From Bradyrhizobium sp. AUGA SZCCT0158 (lineage in GTDB: Bacteria > Pseudomonadota > Alphaproteobacteria > Rhizobiales > Xanthobacteraceae), in NCBI RefSeq assembly GCF_018130065.1, contig NZ_JAFCME010000003.1, positions 118,501 through 182,500 on the forward strand: a DNA stretch of 64,000 nt, given 5' to 3'. Shown piece after piece: positions 1 to 8,900 of this stretch. Each line of letters opens with the position of its first letter. The first letter of the stretch is position 1. The notes beneath the pieces were generated by a model. It was not told the DNA's origin. It saw only the letters and a list, made by a program, of their open reading frames with translations, and did not search any database. Position numbers and translations under genes: made by a program.

Positions 1-1
1 T

Positions 2-1168
2 CCAAAAGTCGTGGGCGGCGCCGAGATATTCGTGCGCCGGCTTGCCGAAAGCCTGGTGGGCAAGGGTGACAGCGTGGAAGTGATCCGCGCAGCGTCTGTT
101 TCCAACCAGGCAATGGAAGCGTGCAACGGCATCGATGTTTATTCGGCGCCGGTAAAGAATGTGTATTTCCCGTTCAGCAAACCTCATGGCGCGCCGATCC
201 GGGCGGTCTGGCACGCGGTGGAAGACTGGCAGCAGACCGCGCAACTGGTTGCCGCACGGATACGGGCCTTCAAGCCCGATATCCTGCATTCCAATAACCT
301 CTCGGGATTGACGACGGGGGTATGGAAAACTGCTTCGGACCTGGGCATTCCGATCCTTCATACCCTTCACGACTATTACCTGACCTGCCCGCGGTGCTCC
401 CGCTTTTCGAACGGAAGCGCGTGCGCTCACACCTGCGTCAGTTGCAAGATTTTGACGGTCAACCGACGCAGCACGACCAAGCATCTCGACGCCGTCGTGG
501 GCGTGAGCCAACGCATCCTTGATATCCATACCCAGTTCGGGTTGTTTGCCGATACGCCGCTGCGCACCGTCATTCGCAACGCTTCGACCGCCGATGTCGG
601 CGACAAGGCCACGGAAAGTCCCGACGGAGTGGTTACCTTTGGATTTATCGGAAGGTTGACGCAGGAGAAGGGCATCTACAACCTCGTCCAGGCGGTTGCG
701 GCAATTCCACCTCACCTGATGCGGCTTGTCGTCGCCGGCCATGCAACGGAAAGCCAGCGCGCGCATATCAAATCGCTGGCGCCCAACGCCCGAATTGATT
801 TCCTGGGTTTTGTCGCACCCAGGGAATTCTATGAACAGGTCGATGTCGTGGTGGTTCCGTCAGTCTGGGAAGATCCAAGCCCGCTGGTGGTGGCCGACGC
901 GCAGGCGGCCGGAAAACCGCTGCTTGGGACCCGCTTCGGGGGAATACAGGAAGTCATCGAACAGGATGTTACGGGGTGGCTGACGGCGCCTGACCCCGGC
1001 TCTCTGACCAAGAGCTTGTTGCAGATCATTGAATCCCCGCGGCAGATTTCCGATATCAGCCAACGGTTAAGAGCCGGGCTCAACAAATGGACCTTCGTCG
1101 ACGTCGTCGCCAGATATCGCGATGCATTCGAGCGCGTCAGGCAATCCCGGGGAATGGCCAGATCATGA
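2..1168 (+). CDS. Glycosyltransferase family 4, 5' end outside window
   Basis: This is a GT-B fold, GT4-type retaining glycosyltransferase expected to add a sugar to a lipid-linked EPS repeat unit on the cytoplasmic face. The frame is open to the window edge. The first visible residues, PKVVGGAEIF, match the usual GT4 N-terminal glycine loop, so only a few residues are missing and the GTG at 11 is unlikely to be the start. The C-terminal half carries GFIGRLTQEKG and VPSVWEDPSPLVVADA, the nucleotide-sugar region, with a degenerate E-x7-E motif (second position D). A cysteine-rich stretch lies near residue 125. It is followed by a flippase gene on the same strand. The acceptor and donor sugars cannot be read from sequence. 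Confidence 0.9.
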   Translation, partial: PKVVGGAEIFVRRLAESLVGKGDSVEVIRAASVSNQAMEACNGIDVYSAPVKNVYFPFSKPHGAPIRAVWHAVEDWQQTAQLVAARIRAFKPDILHSNNLSGLTTGVWKTASDLGIPILHTLHDYYLTCPRCSRFSNGSACAHTCVSCKILTVNRRSTTKHLDAVVGVSQRILDIHTQFGLFADTPLRTVIRNASTADVGDKATESPDGVVTFGFIGRLTQEKGIYNLVQAVAAIPPHLMRLVVAGHATESQRAHIKSLAPNARIDFLGFVAPREFYEQVDVVVVPSVWEDPSPLVVADAQAAGKPLLGTRFGGIQEVIEQDVTGWLTAPDPGSLTKSLLQIIESPRQISDISQRLRAGLNKWTFVDVVARYRDAFERVRQSRGMARS

Positions 1169-1208
1169 TGGTCCCGGCCATAGCGGCTGAGAGCTTCGCC
1201 CCGGCTCG

Positions 1209-2660
1209 ATGCCTGGGCTGGCCGCCAATTCGTGCCGGCCTGCGATGATCCGCCTCCTCGCGTTCGGCGGCTATGTTTTCCAGAGTGCGGCCGCCATCGC
1301 GCTCATTTTTGCCGTCAGCCATCTCCTGCCGCCCGCCAGCTATACTTCGTTTTCGCTCGCTTTGGCGTCAAGCCAGCTGCTGTGCGTATTCATGTTCGAA
1401 TGGCTGCAACTTGCCGGCGTTCGTTTTCTCGCGGCGGCGGAGGGTGAGGACGCCGCGAGATTGCGGTCCTCGTTGTTCGCCGCGGGATTGTTGAGCGCCG
1501 CGGTGCTGGTTTCAGTCGGTAGTGCCGCCTCACTGATCGGCACTCTCGCGCCCCGCGTCGTCGCGCTTGGCTTGGCAATCGCGGTTCTGCAGGGACTCAC
1601 CGACATGTATTTCATGGCGATCCGCGTGTCGGATCGGCTTGGTACCGCGGCGCTCCTCCTGATCCTGCGAGCCGGCCTCCTGCTTGTCGGCGCCGTTGCC
1701 GGCGCGAGCATCTATGCAACGGCGGAAGCCACTCTCCTTGGCATCGTATGCGGGCATGCGACATCCCTGGTCGCCGGCCTGTTTGCGCATCGCACGCCGC
1801 TGCGACGGGTACCCTGTCGTATCATGTTGGCGGACTGGATGGATTTCTCCCGCTACGGAATGCTGGCCGCCGGCGCCTCGGTGATCCATCTCTCCGTTCC
1901 GGTGATGATCCGTTTCATCGTTGTGAGCAGCTTGGGACCAGCAGCCCCCACAGCGACCGCAGCCTTTTTGATGGCGATCGATTTGCTGCAGCGGCCATTC
2001 TCGGTTCTCGTGGCCGCGATACACACGGTGAGTTATCCTGACGTGGTCGTCCAGTTTGAGCGCGGCACGGACGATGAGGCGCGGCGCGCGACGTCCCGGC
2101 TGCTCGACTTCATTCTATGCGCGACAACCGTCATGTTGGGCGGCCTGATCGGCTTTCTGCCGGATGCCAGCCGGCTGTTCGTTCCGGCCGATCTCCTGTC
2201 GAGTTTCCTGGCGGTGGCGCCGGCAGCCACCGTGTTTTACTTTCTTCATACCCATCTGCAGGCCACGCTTGCGGTGATCCCGCACTTAAGGAAATCCGCC
2301 ACCAGGCTTGTGGTGGTCGCTGGCTGCCAACTGGCGCTGGTGTCGGTTGTTGCATCGATTGCAGCGGTGCTGCGCTTGTCTACAGCCGCTCAGGTTGCGA
2401 GCGCAGCCGTTGCGACCGCAATCGTCATATTGTGCGGCAGCGGCCCGATCATCCGTTTCGGCGTGGTTCCGAGATGGCTGCTGCTGGGCGTATCGATCGT
2501 TGCAGCCACCCTGATTGGAGCTTTCGCTGCAGTCCCTTCCGAACCCCTACTCTGGCTGGCCGGCAAAATTGTCATCTCGGCCATAGCCGTCGCGCTGGTC
2601 GCCTGGCAGGGCGAGTTTCTGTCGGCCAGACACGCGGACCAACGTCCGGGCAAAGACTGA
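1209..2660 (+). CDS. Wzx-like polysaccharide flippase
   Basis: This is a 483-residue polytopic membrane protein with about 12-14 hydrophobic segments, typical of the MOP superfamily (polysaccharide biosynthesis/Wzx). Such proteins flip undecaprenyl-linked repeat units to the periplasm. It follows the glycosyltransferase by 40 bp on the same strand and ends 4 bp from the convergent GT4 gene. ATG 1209 is used here. ATG 1245 (MIRLLAF), which starts right at the first membrane segment, is an equally good start. Family membership rests on topology and context rather than on a sharp motif. A second flippase-like gene lies at 11899-13353, so the two may serve different polymers. Confidence 0.75.
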   Translation: MPGLAANSCRPAMIRLLAFGGYVFQSAAAIALIFAVSHLLPPASYTSFSLALASSQLLCVFMFEWLQLAGVRFLAAAEGEDAARLRSSLFAAGLLSAAVLVSVGSAASLIGTLAPRVVALGLAIAVLQGLTDMYFMAIRVSDRLGTAALLLILRAGLLLVGAVAGASIYATAEATLLGIVCGHATSLVAGLFAHRTPLRRVPCRIMLADWMDFSRYGMLAAGASVIHLSVPVMIRFIVVSSLGPAAPTATAAFLMAIDLLQRPFSVLVAAIHTVSYPDVVVQFERGTDDEARRATSRLLDFILCATTVMLGGLIGFLPDASRLFVPADLLSSFLAVAPAATVFYFLHTHLQATLAVIPHLRKSATRLVVVAGCQLALVSVVASIAAVLRLSTAAQVASAAVATAIVILCGSGPIIRFGVVPRWLLLGVSIVAATLIGAFAAVPSEPLLWLAGKIVISAIAVALVAWQGEFLSARHADQRPGKD

Positions 2661-2664
2661 TCCA

Positions 2665-3909
2665 TCACGTCAGAGCGTAATCTTCCCGACCCTTCTCGGC
2701 TCGTTGCGGCTGCGCCGGAACTAATCCGTAGATCTGCAGGGTTTGATCGACCATCGGACCGACACCGAAATACTGCTGGGCTCGTGCGATGCAATTATTT
2801 GCCATCGCCTGCCGCCGGGCGGGATCAGCCAGCTTTTCGATCGCCTGGGCCAGCGCATCCACGTCCTCGAACGGAACGACGAAACCGGTTTGTCCGTTGA
2901 TGATCTGATCCGAGGCGCCGCCGGCCGGCGTCCGGACCGGGACCAGTCCTGTCGCCATCGCCTCGGCAACGCCTAATGGAAACCCTTCAAAGCGGCTGGG
3001 AAGCACAAACACGTCGGCGGCCCATAGCGCCTCGCGAACGTCGCCCATGAAACCCAGAAACTTGAACGTCTGATTGTCCTTTTCATCGCCCGCATAGGCG
3101 AACGATTTGATCTCCTTCTCGCGGTCGGCGCCGCCGCTCCCGACAAAGAAGCACTTCAAATCGAGCGGAGGGGGATCGCCGCGGTCGCGTAGCTTTCGCG
3201 CCGCCTTGATCAGCAGATCGTGTCCCTTGACCCATGCCAGACGGGCCGCGAGCAGGCACATGAAGTCGCCTTCTTCCAGACCGAATCTTTTCCGAGCCTG
3301 CAGCCGCTCAAAAGCCGAAGGCGGACAGAAATGTTGGGTGTCAACGCCGCCATAGACTTTTGCAATTCCATCCTTCCGAAGCAAAAGATATCGGCTCAGG
3401 TGCTGGCGCGATTCTTCGGACATCAGGATCAGCTTGTGGGGAAAGAAGGCGTTGAAGAACAGTATCTGCTTCAGACTGAACTGTGACTTCGGCGCGTTCT
3501 GGGCATTGGCGATATTGCCGAGAACGGACGGGTGATAGGTCGCAACGCAGCGCGCTCCCGTCAGGAGCGACAGCAGCTTGCCCCATAACAGCATGCCGAG
3601 GCCGTGGACGTTGATGACCGTAATCTTTCGCTCCCTGATCAACTTCAGCAGCCGAAAGAATATCGCCGGCGACGGCAGCTTGCTCAGTCCGGGAATCTCG
3701 TGCCATTCCCTGACGGCCGCGCTCAGCTTTTTGCGCTTGTATTCAGACTTCTCGTCCGAGCGCACTTCGCCGGAAACCAGATAGATCTGCACGCCACGGC
3801 CTTGCAGGCCGGTCGCAAGCGTCTCGCAATACGAAGCAATGCCATCGTTGCAATTCACCACTTCAACCAGAAACAGGACATTGGCGCTGCCGGAAGCGAC
3901 CTCGGTCAT
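2665..3909 (-). CDS. Glycosyltransferase family 4
   Basis: This is a 414-residue GT-B glycosyltransferase. The N-terminal acceptor domain begins VLFLVEVVNCNDGIASYC. The C-terminal donor domain has LLAARLAWVKGHDLL and the canonical E-x7-E motif EGFPLGVAEA, followed by PVRTPAGGASDQI. It is a cytosolic or membrane-associated enzyme in EPS repeat-unit assembly. It is convergent with the flippase gene and lies 233 bp downstream of the periplasmic glycosidase gene, which has the same orientation. Donor sugar is unknown. Confidence 0.9.
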   Translation of the reverse strand: MTEVASGSANVLFLVEVVNCNDGIASYCETLATGLQGRGVQIYLVSGEVRSDEKSEYKRKKLSAAVREWHEIPGLSKLPSPAIFFRLLKLIRERKITVINVHGLGMLLWGKLLSLLTGARCVATYHPSVLGNIANAQNAPKSQFSLKQILFFNAFFPHKLILMSEESRQHLSRYLLLRKDGIAKVYGGVDTQHFCPPSAFERLQARKRFGLEEGDFMCLLAARLAWVKGHDLLIKAARKLRDRGDPPPLDLKCFFVGSGGADREKEIKSFAYAGDEKDNQTFKFLGFMGDVREALWAADVFVLPSRFEGFPLGVAEAMATGLVPVRTPAGGASDQIINGQTGFVVPFEDVDALAQAIEKLADPARRQAMANNCIARAQQYFGVGPMVDQTLQIYGLVPAQPQRAEKGREDYALT

Positions 3910-4142
3910 CGATTTATCTCTCTACTCGATCTCGTGAAACATAAGGCAGGGTTTAGCTTGGAAATCCGTCCCGATCGATGACGGATCTCCGTCGCCCGCC
4001 CGGTTTTTCTCCGATTTTCAGATTTTCTGATTATTCTCTGATTGGATTAATCTGTGATCGGATTATCAGGGTGCAAGATGCGGGCCGGGCGCACCGTCAA
4101 TTCCCACCCGGGGATCGGCGTCACACGTCGGCCGGCCGCTCC

Positions 4143-5276
4143 TCATAGCCCTCTCTTTTCCAGTTCGGCGGCCTCTTCAGGAGAGAGAGGAGCCCCCGCA
4201 AAGCGGGAAACAAGGTACATCGCGATCTTTGGCGTCTTTAGATCGTACATCAGGCCGAACCGGTTTTCAGGCGGGGCTTTTGAGGGTTCATCGAGCAGTT
4301 CATAGATGCTGATACTCTCGACGACGACATCCTTTTGGTCCCGGAGCGCGGTGAGCGTGTCGTTCAGGCTCTTCAGGCAACGCTCCGTCATATGGTCGCC
4401 GGGCTTGTTGCCATAATCCGGTTTGTAGATCTCGCCGCAATTGATCTCATTGAATATGACAGGCCGCCGATAGGTGGCCAGTTTCTTGAACAGGTTGAAG
4501 CGCGGATTGCGGCCATTCCAGGCTCTGTTGGGATTCTCTCCCAGCACTTCGTAATAATGGTAGGAAATCACATCAAACCCGACCCCGCGCGCGGCCATGA
4601 AGTCCAGGAAGCCGAACATCGTCGATGTCGTATTCAGAACCTTGCGCAAATGAAGTCCGTTTTCCTTGTTGATCTTGTCGATCGCGTCTGACGCGCCGCG
4701 CAGGACGGCCGCCCAATCTTCCATGATCGGCTTTTCAAACTCTTCCGCCGTGCCGCCGCTGCCGAACAATCTCTTGCCATCAGGACCGTGCGCGACGAGG
4801 TTCAACTCGTTCTCCAGTTCCCAGTCCTTGATATCGTGCTTGAACTGGTTGACGAAATCGTAGGTCCGGTTGAAGCCCTGGCGATACAGCGCCTCACGGT
4901 CGCCCTTCGGATAGGTGCCCGCATCCGTGCGATCTCCCCACCGGAAGGCGAAGCCGAACACGGGATGCAGCGTTATCCCGTGGGCCTTGCCCTGTGCGAT
5001 CGCCCGCCTCAACATCGGGGCTTCGGTCGGTTCGGTGTCCTTGGTAAGATTCACACCTATCCTGAATTGCGTCAGGCCGCGCTCTTTCATGACCTTAAAG
5101 GCAGGCCCCAGATTCGCCCTGATGGCGGATGGCCCGTTGGTGCCCCACTCCAGGGCGTTAGCTGGCAACGAACTGATCGCGGCCGCAACCAGGACGAGGA
5201 GCGGAAGACCCAATTTCTGCGCGATGATCGCCGCGGCCGTCCGCTCAAACCCAGTCGCCTTCACAACGCTCATCAT
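4143..5276 (-). CDS. Secreted clan GH-A-like glycoside hydrolase
   Basis: This is a 377-residue protein with a Sec signal peptide (hydrophobic core about 22-36, likely cut at ANA-LEW) and a TIM-barrel glycosidase-like body. The two clan GH-A signatures are visible: Asn156-Glu157 in ELENEL as acid/base and Asn276-Glu277 in VIFNEI as nucleophile. A GH39- or GH5-like fold is plausible. The open frame extends upstream to 5459, but ATG 5276 is preceded by AGAAGG at proper spacing and directly precedes the signal peptide. It is divergent from the giant secreted glycosidase gene. Inferred role: periplasmic trimming or turnover of the polymer made by this locus. Family level is not resolved. Confidence 0.8.
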   Translation of the reverse strand: MMSVVKATGFERTAAAIIAQKLGLPLLVLVAAAISSLPANALEWGTNGPSAIRANLGPAFKVMKERGLTQFRIGVNLTKDTEPTEAPMLRRAIAQGKAHGITLHPVFGFAFRWGDRTDAGTYPKGDREALYRQGFNRTYDFVNQFKHDIKDWELENELNLVAHGPDGKRLFGSGGTAEEFEKPIMEDWAAVLRGASDAIDKINKENGLHLRKVLNTTSTMFGFLDFMAARGVGFDVISYHYYEVLGENPNRAWNGRNPRFNLFKKLATYRRPVIFNEINCGEIYKPDYGNKPGDHMTERCLKSLNDTLTALRDQKDVVVESISIYELLDEPSKAPPENRFGLMYDLKTPKIAMYLVSRFAGAPLSPEEAAELEKRGL

Positions 5277-5903
5277 AATCACCTTCTGTGACGCCTTGGC
5301 TTTTCGAAACAAAAGCAAGGACCATGCGAAACCCGATCCACGCATGCCGTTGCTGCAATTTGCCGCGGTAAGGCGCTTTGCTTTAGCGCGCCGCAAAAGT
5401 CGGGTCCAGTCCGGGAACCGAATACAAATGCGGCCGGCCATTGACATTAAACGACCCATTTAATCCGATCGTTTGACCACAACGCGCCAAAACCGTGCCC
5501 TTTCAGCGCCGTGAGGAACATCCGCGGCAAATTCCCCGATCCGCCGGATGCGACGTGAAAAACCAACCTCCGATTAACCGTCGCGGACAAACCCGTATTA
5601 TTTCGATCTCGACCGCTCACGACGTGCATGATTGCCTGCTTGGCAAGCAGCCAAGCTTTCCAAGTAGGCAACGCAAGGCAGCCGCCGCCTTCAGTCCGTC
5701 ATCATGAGAACAGACCAAGCTGCAATATCCAAGCTTGCCGATTCTGGCTCCCATTCCAGACGTCGCGCAAACAAACCGCCGGGAAATCCTTAGCAATGAA
5801 AAATCCCCTTGTTGCTTCCACTTTTATCCAAATCAAATACTCAAAAAAGAAAACTGGCAGCTAAATCTCGCACAACTCTTCCCTTCCAACAGCCGGGCAA
5901 TCG
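5277..5903. promoter_or_regulatory. Divergent intergenic control region of two glycosidase genes
   Basis: This 627-bp non-coding stretch lies between two divergent glycosidase genes. It contains ATTAAA (from 5445) and ATTTAAT (5458-5464), related to AT-rich motifs in other EPS spacers. The last 130 bp before the + strand gene are markedly AT-rich. No convincing sigma-70 hexamer pair was identified. Confidence 0.4.
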
Positions 5904-8900
5904 ATGACCACATCCGCCGACCAGACCGTCCTCTCCGCAAGTTCCTTCGTGAGTTCCATCGGCGTCAACACGCATGTGGGGTATTCCTGGGGCTCGTATG
6001 ACAATCTCGCTTTGCTGCAGGACAGCCTCGAATATCTCGGTGTCACAAAACTGCGCGACGGGCTTACCAACATTCCGGAGGCGCAACCTGTCCTGAATGG
6101 ACTGGCTGCGGACGGCTACAAATTCGATCTGGTTGTCCCGTCCGGCGTGCCCGCCGGCGGCAGCGCCGCGCTGCAGCAGTATCTGGCCACGGTGGAACAG
6201 TTCAGCACAGCTCATGCGGGTAGCGTTATTGCGCTGGAGGGCCTGAACGAGGCCAATCTTCAGGCATTCAGCTACAACGGCAGTTCCACGATCGAAGCCG
6301 CGGCCCAGTTCCAGGCGGCCTATTTTGCCGCCGTGAACGGCAATGCCGCTCTCGCCAACATCGCCGTCTACAATCTCTCGCTGGGTTACAATGACCTGGC
6401 GGACTACGCCAAGCTGGGCGACCTGTCGGGCGCTTCCGACTTTGCGAACTCGCACGCCTATGTCAGCACGAGCTCGACGCCCCACGCGGCGCTCCAGTTA
6501 TTGCTGGCCAACGCCAAATCCGTATCGTCGGGCAACCCGGCCGTCATCACCGAGACCGGCTATACGACCCAGACCGATACCCCCTACATCGGCGCCAGCG
6601 AAAACGTGCAGGCCAAGTCGATCCTCAACACCCTGGTCGACGCCTTCAAGGGCGGCGTCGGCACGACATATCTCTACCAACTGCTCGACGCAGGTGCGAG
6701 CGGCGTCAGCAACGATCCGGAGATGAATTTCGGCCTGTTCAACAGCGATGGGACGCCGAAGCTGGCTGCTACTGCGGTCCACAATCTCACGACCATCCTG
6801 AGCGACGACGGCACCGGTGGCCATCAACCAACCGCGCAGCTGGGCTACTCGCTCAGCAACATGCCCGATACGGGCAACAGCATGGTCCTCGGCAAGAGCA
6901 ACGGCGCCTACGAACTCGTGATCTGGGCCGAGCCGAAGGTCTGGAACGACGCCACCGACACGGAAATCTCCAACCCTTCTCAACCTGTCACCGTCAATCT
7001 CGGAGGCGTGCACCATTCGGTCAGCGTCTACGATCCGCTGAGCGGCTCAACCCCGATCGCGACCTATACCGACGTCAGCCAGATCACCGTCCCCCTCAGC
7101 GATCATCCCTTGATCATCGAGATCGACGCGCCGGCGCCTGCGCCCGAAGAGCCGCTGCCGACCAATGTCAGCGGGACGGCCGCGGAAATCGCGTTGCAAT
7201 TGTCTGACTTGAACACCAACGAATCGCTCGCGACGATTACCTTGACGGATACTCACGTGCTTCCGGTCGCGTCCGAATCGACGATGAAATATATGATCTC
7301 GCATTATGGCAATGCGCTTTCGGCCATCCAGGGCGGCTATTCGTTTTCGGTTACGACCTCCACCAGCGCCTGGAGCGTAACCAAGCTCTTCGATTCTTCC
7401 GCAAACCTGCAGTCCACCAGCACGTCCAACTTTACCGGCGGAATGATCACCAGCAAATCGACGATTTTTGCAGACGGATCAACCGACAGCACCCTCTATA
7501 CCGCGGGCGTGGCCACGCAGCAGGTCACCGTCGATGCGGCGACCGGTTCCAGGGAAACCAAGAAGTTCGATGCCGTCAACGGCAAGCTGACCGCCGAGCT
7601 GGTGCAGAACACGGATGGCTCATCCTCGAACACGCTGTATTCGGCCGGCGTCAAGACCAAGATGTACGTCACCAACGCCGACGGCAGCCATGACAACAGC
7701 TATTACAATGTCACCGGTCAGAACTATACCACCCAGACCCAGCACTACAGCCCGACCGGACAACTGACCTCGGATAGCCGCTGGCACGCCGACGGCTCGC
7801 TCGCCTACACCCAGACAATCGCGGGCGACGGCAGCAGCAAATTGACGACGCTGTATGACGCCACAGGCCACAAGACCACGGTCATCGCCTGGAATTCCGC
7901 CGCCACCACGACCGGCAAGTACGACGTGTCCGGCAATCTGGTGCAGGAAGTCGTCCGCACGGTCACCGGCGATGTGACGACATCCAACTACAACGGGTCG
8001 GTGCTGTCTTCGGTCTATGTCGCCAGTTCCAACGGCACGAAGGAAGCAAAGATCTACGACAGCGCCGGTCGCCTCACCAGCGATCTGATCCAGAAAACCG
8101 ATGGCTCATCCTCGAACACGCTGTACTCGGCCAACGTCAAGACCAAGATGTACGTCACCAACGCCGACGGCAGCCAGGACAACTCCTATTACAACATCAC
8201 CGGCAAGTCCTATACCACCCAGAAACAGCACTACGATTCAAAGGGCGTATTGACCGCTGATACCCGCTGGCACGCCGACGGAACGCTTGACTACACCAAG
8301 GTGATCAGCAGCGACGGCAGCAGCAAGGTGACGACGCTGTATGACGCGGCCGGCCACAAGGCCACCGTGACGAGCTGGACTCCGACTGCCACCACGATCG
8401 AAAAATACAATTCATCCGGCAATCTGGTCCAGGAGGTCGTCCAGACCACGACCGGCAACGTCACGACCTCCAACTATAACGGCTCGGTGCTGGCGTCGGT
8501 CTATATCGCCAATGCCGACGGCTCGAAGGAAGCGAAGCTTTACGACAGCGCGGGTCGCCTCTCCAGCGATCTGGTTCAGAACAAGGACGGCTCGTCCTCG
8601 AACACGCTGTTTTCGGCCGGCGTCAAGACCAAGGTGTATGTCAGCAACGCCGACGGCAGCCAGGACAACACCTACTTCAATATCGCCGGCCAGAGCTATA
8701 CCAGCCGGACCCAGCACTACGATTCAAAGGGCGTCATGACCGCAGAAACGCGGTGGCATGCCGACGGCTCGCTCGACTACCACCAGGTCGTCAGCAGCGA
8801 CGGCAGCAGCAAGGTGACGGCGCTGTATGATTCGACCGGTCACAAGACCACCGTGATCCGCTGGAATCCGACCGCCACCAAGACCGAGAAATACGATACG

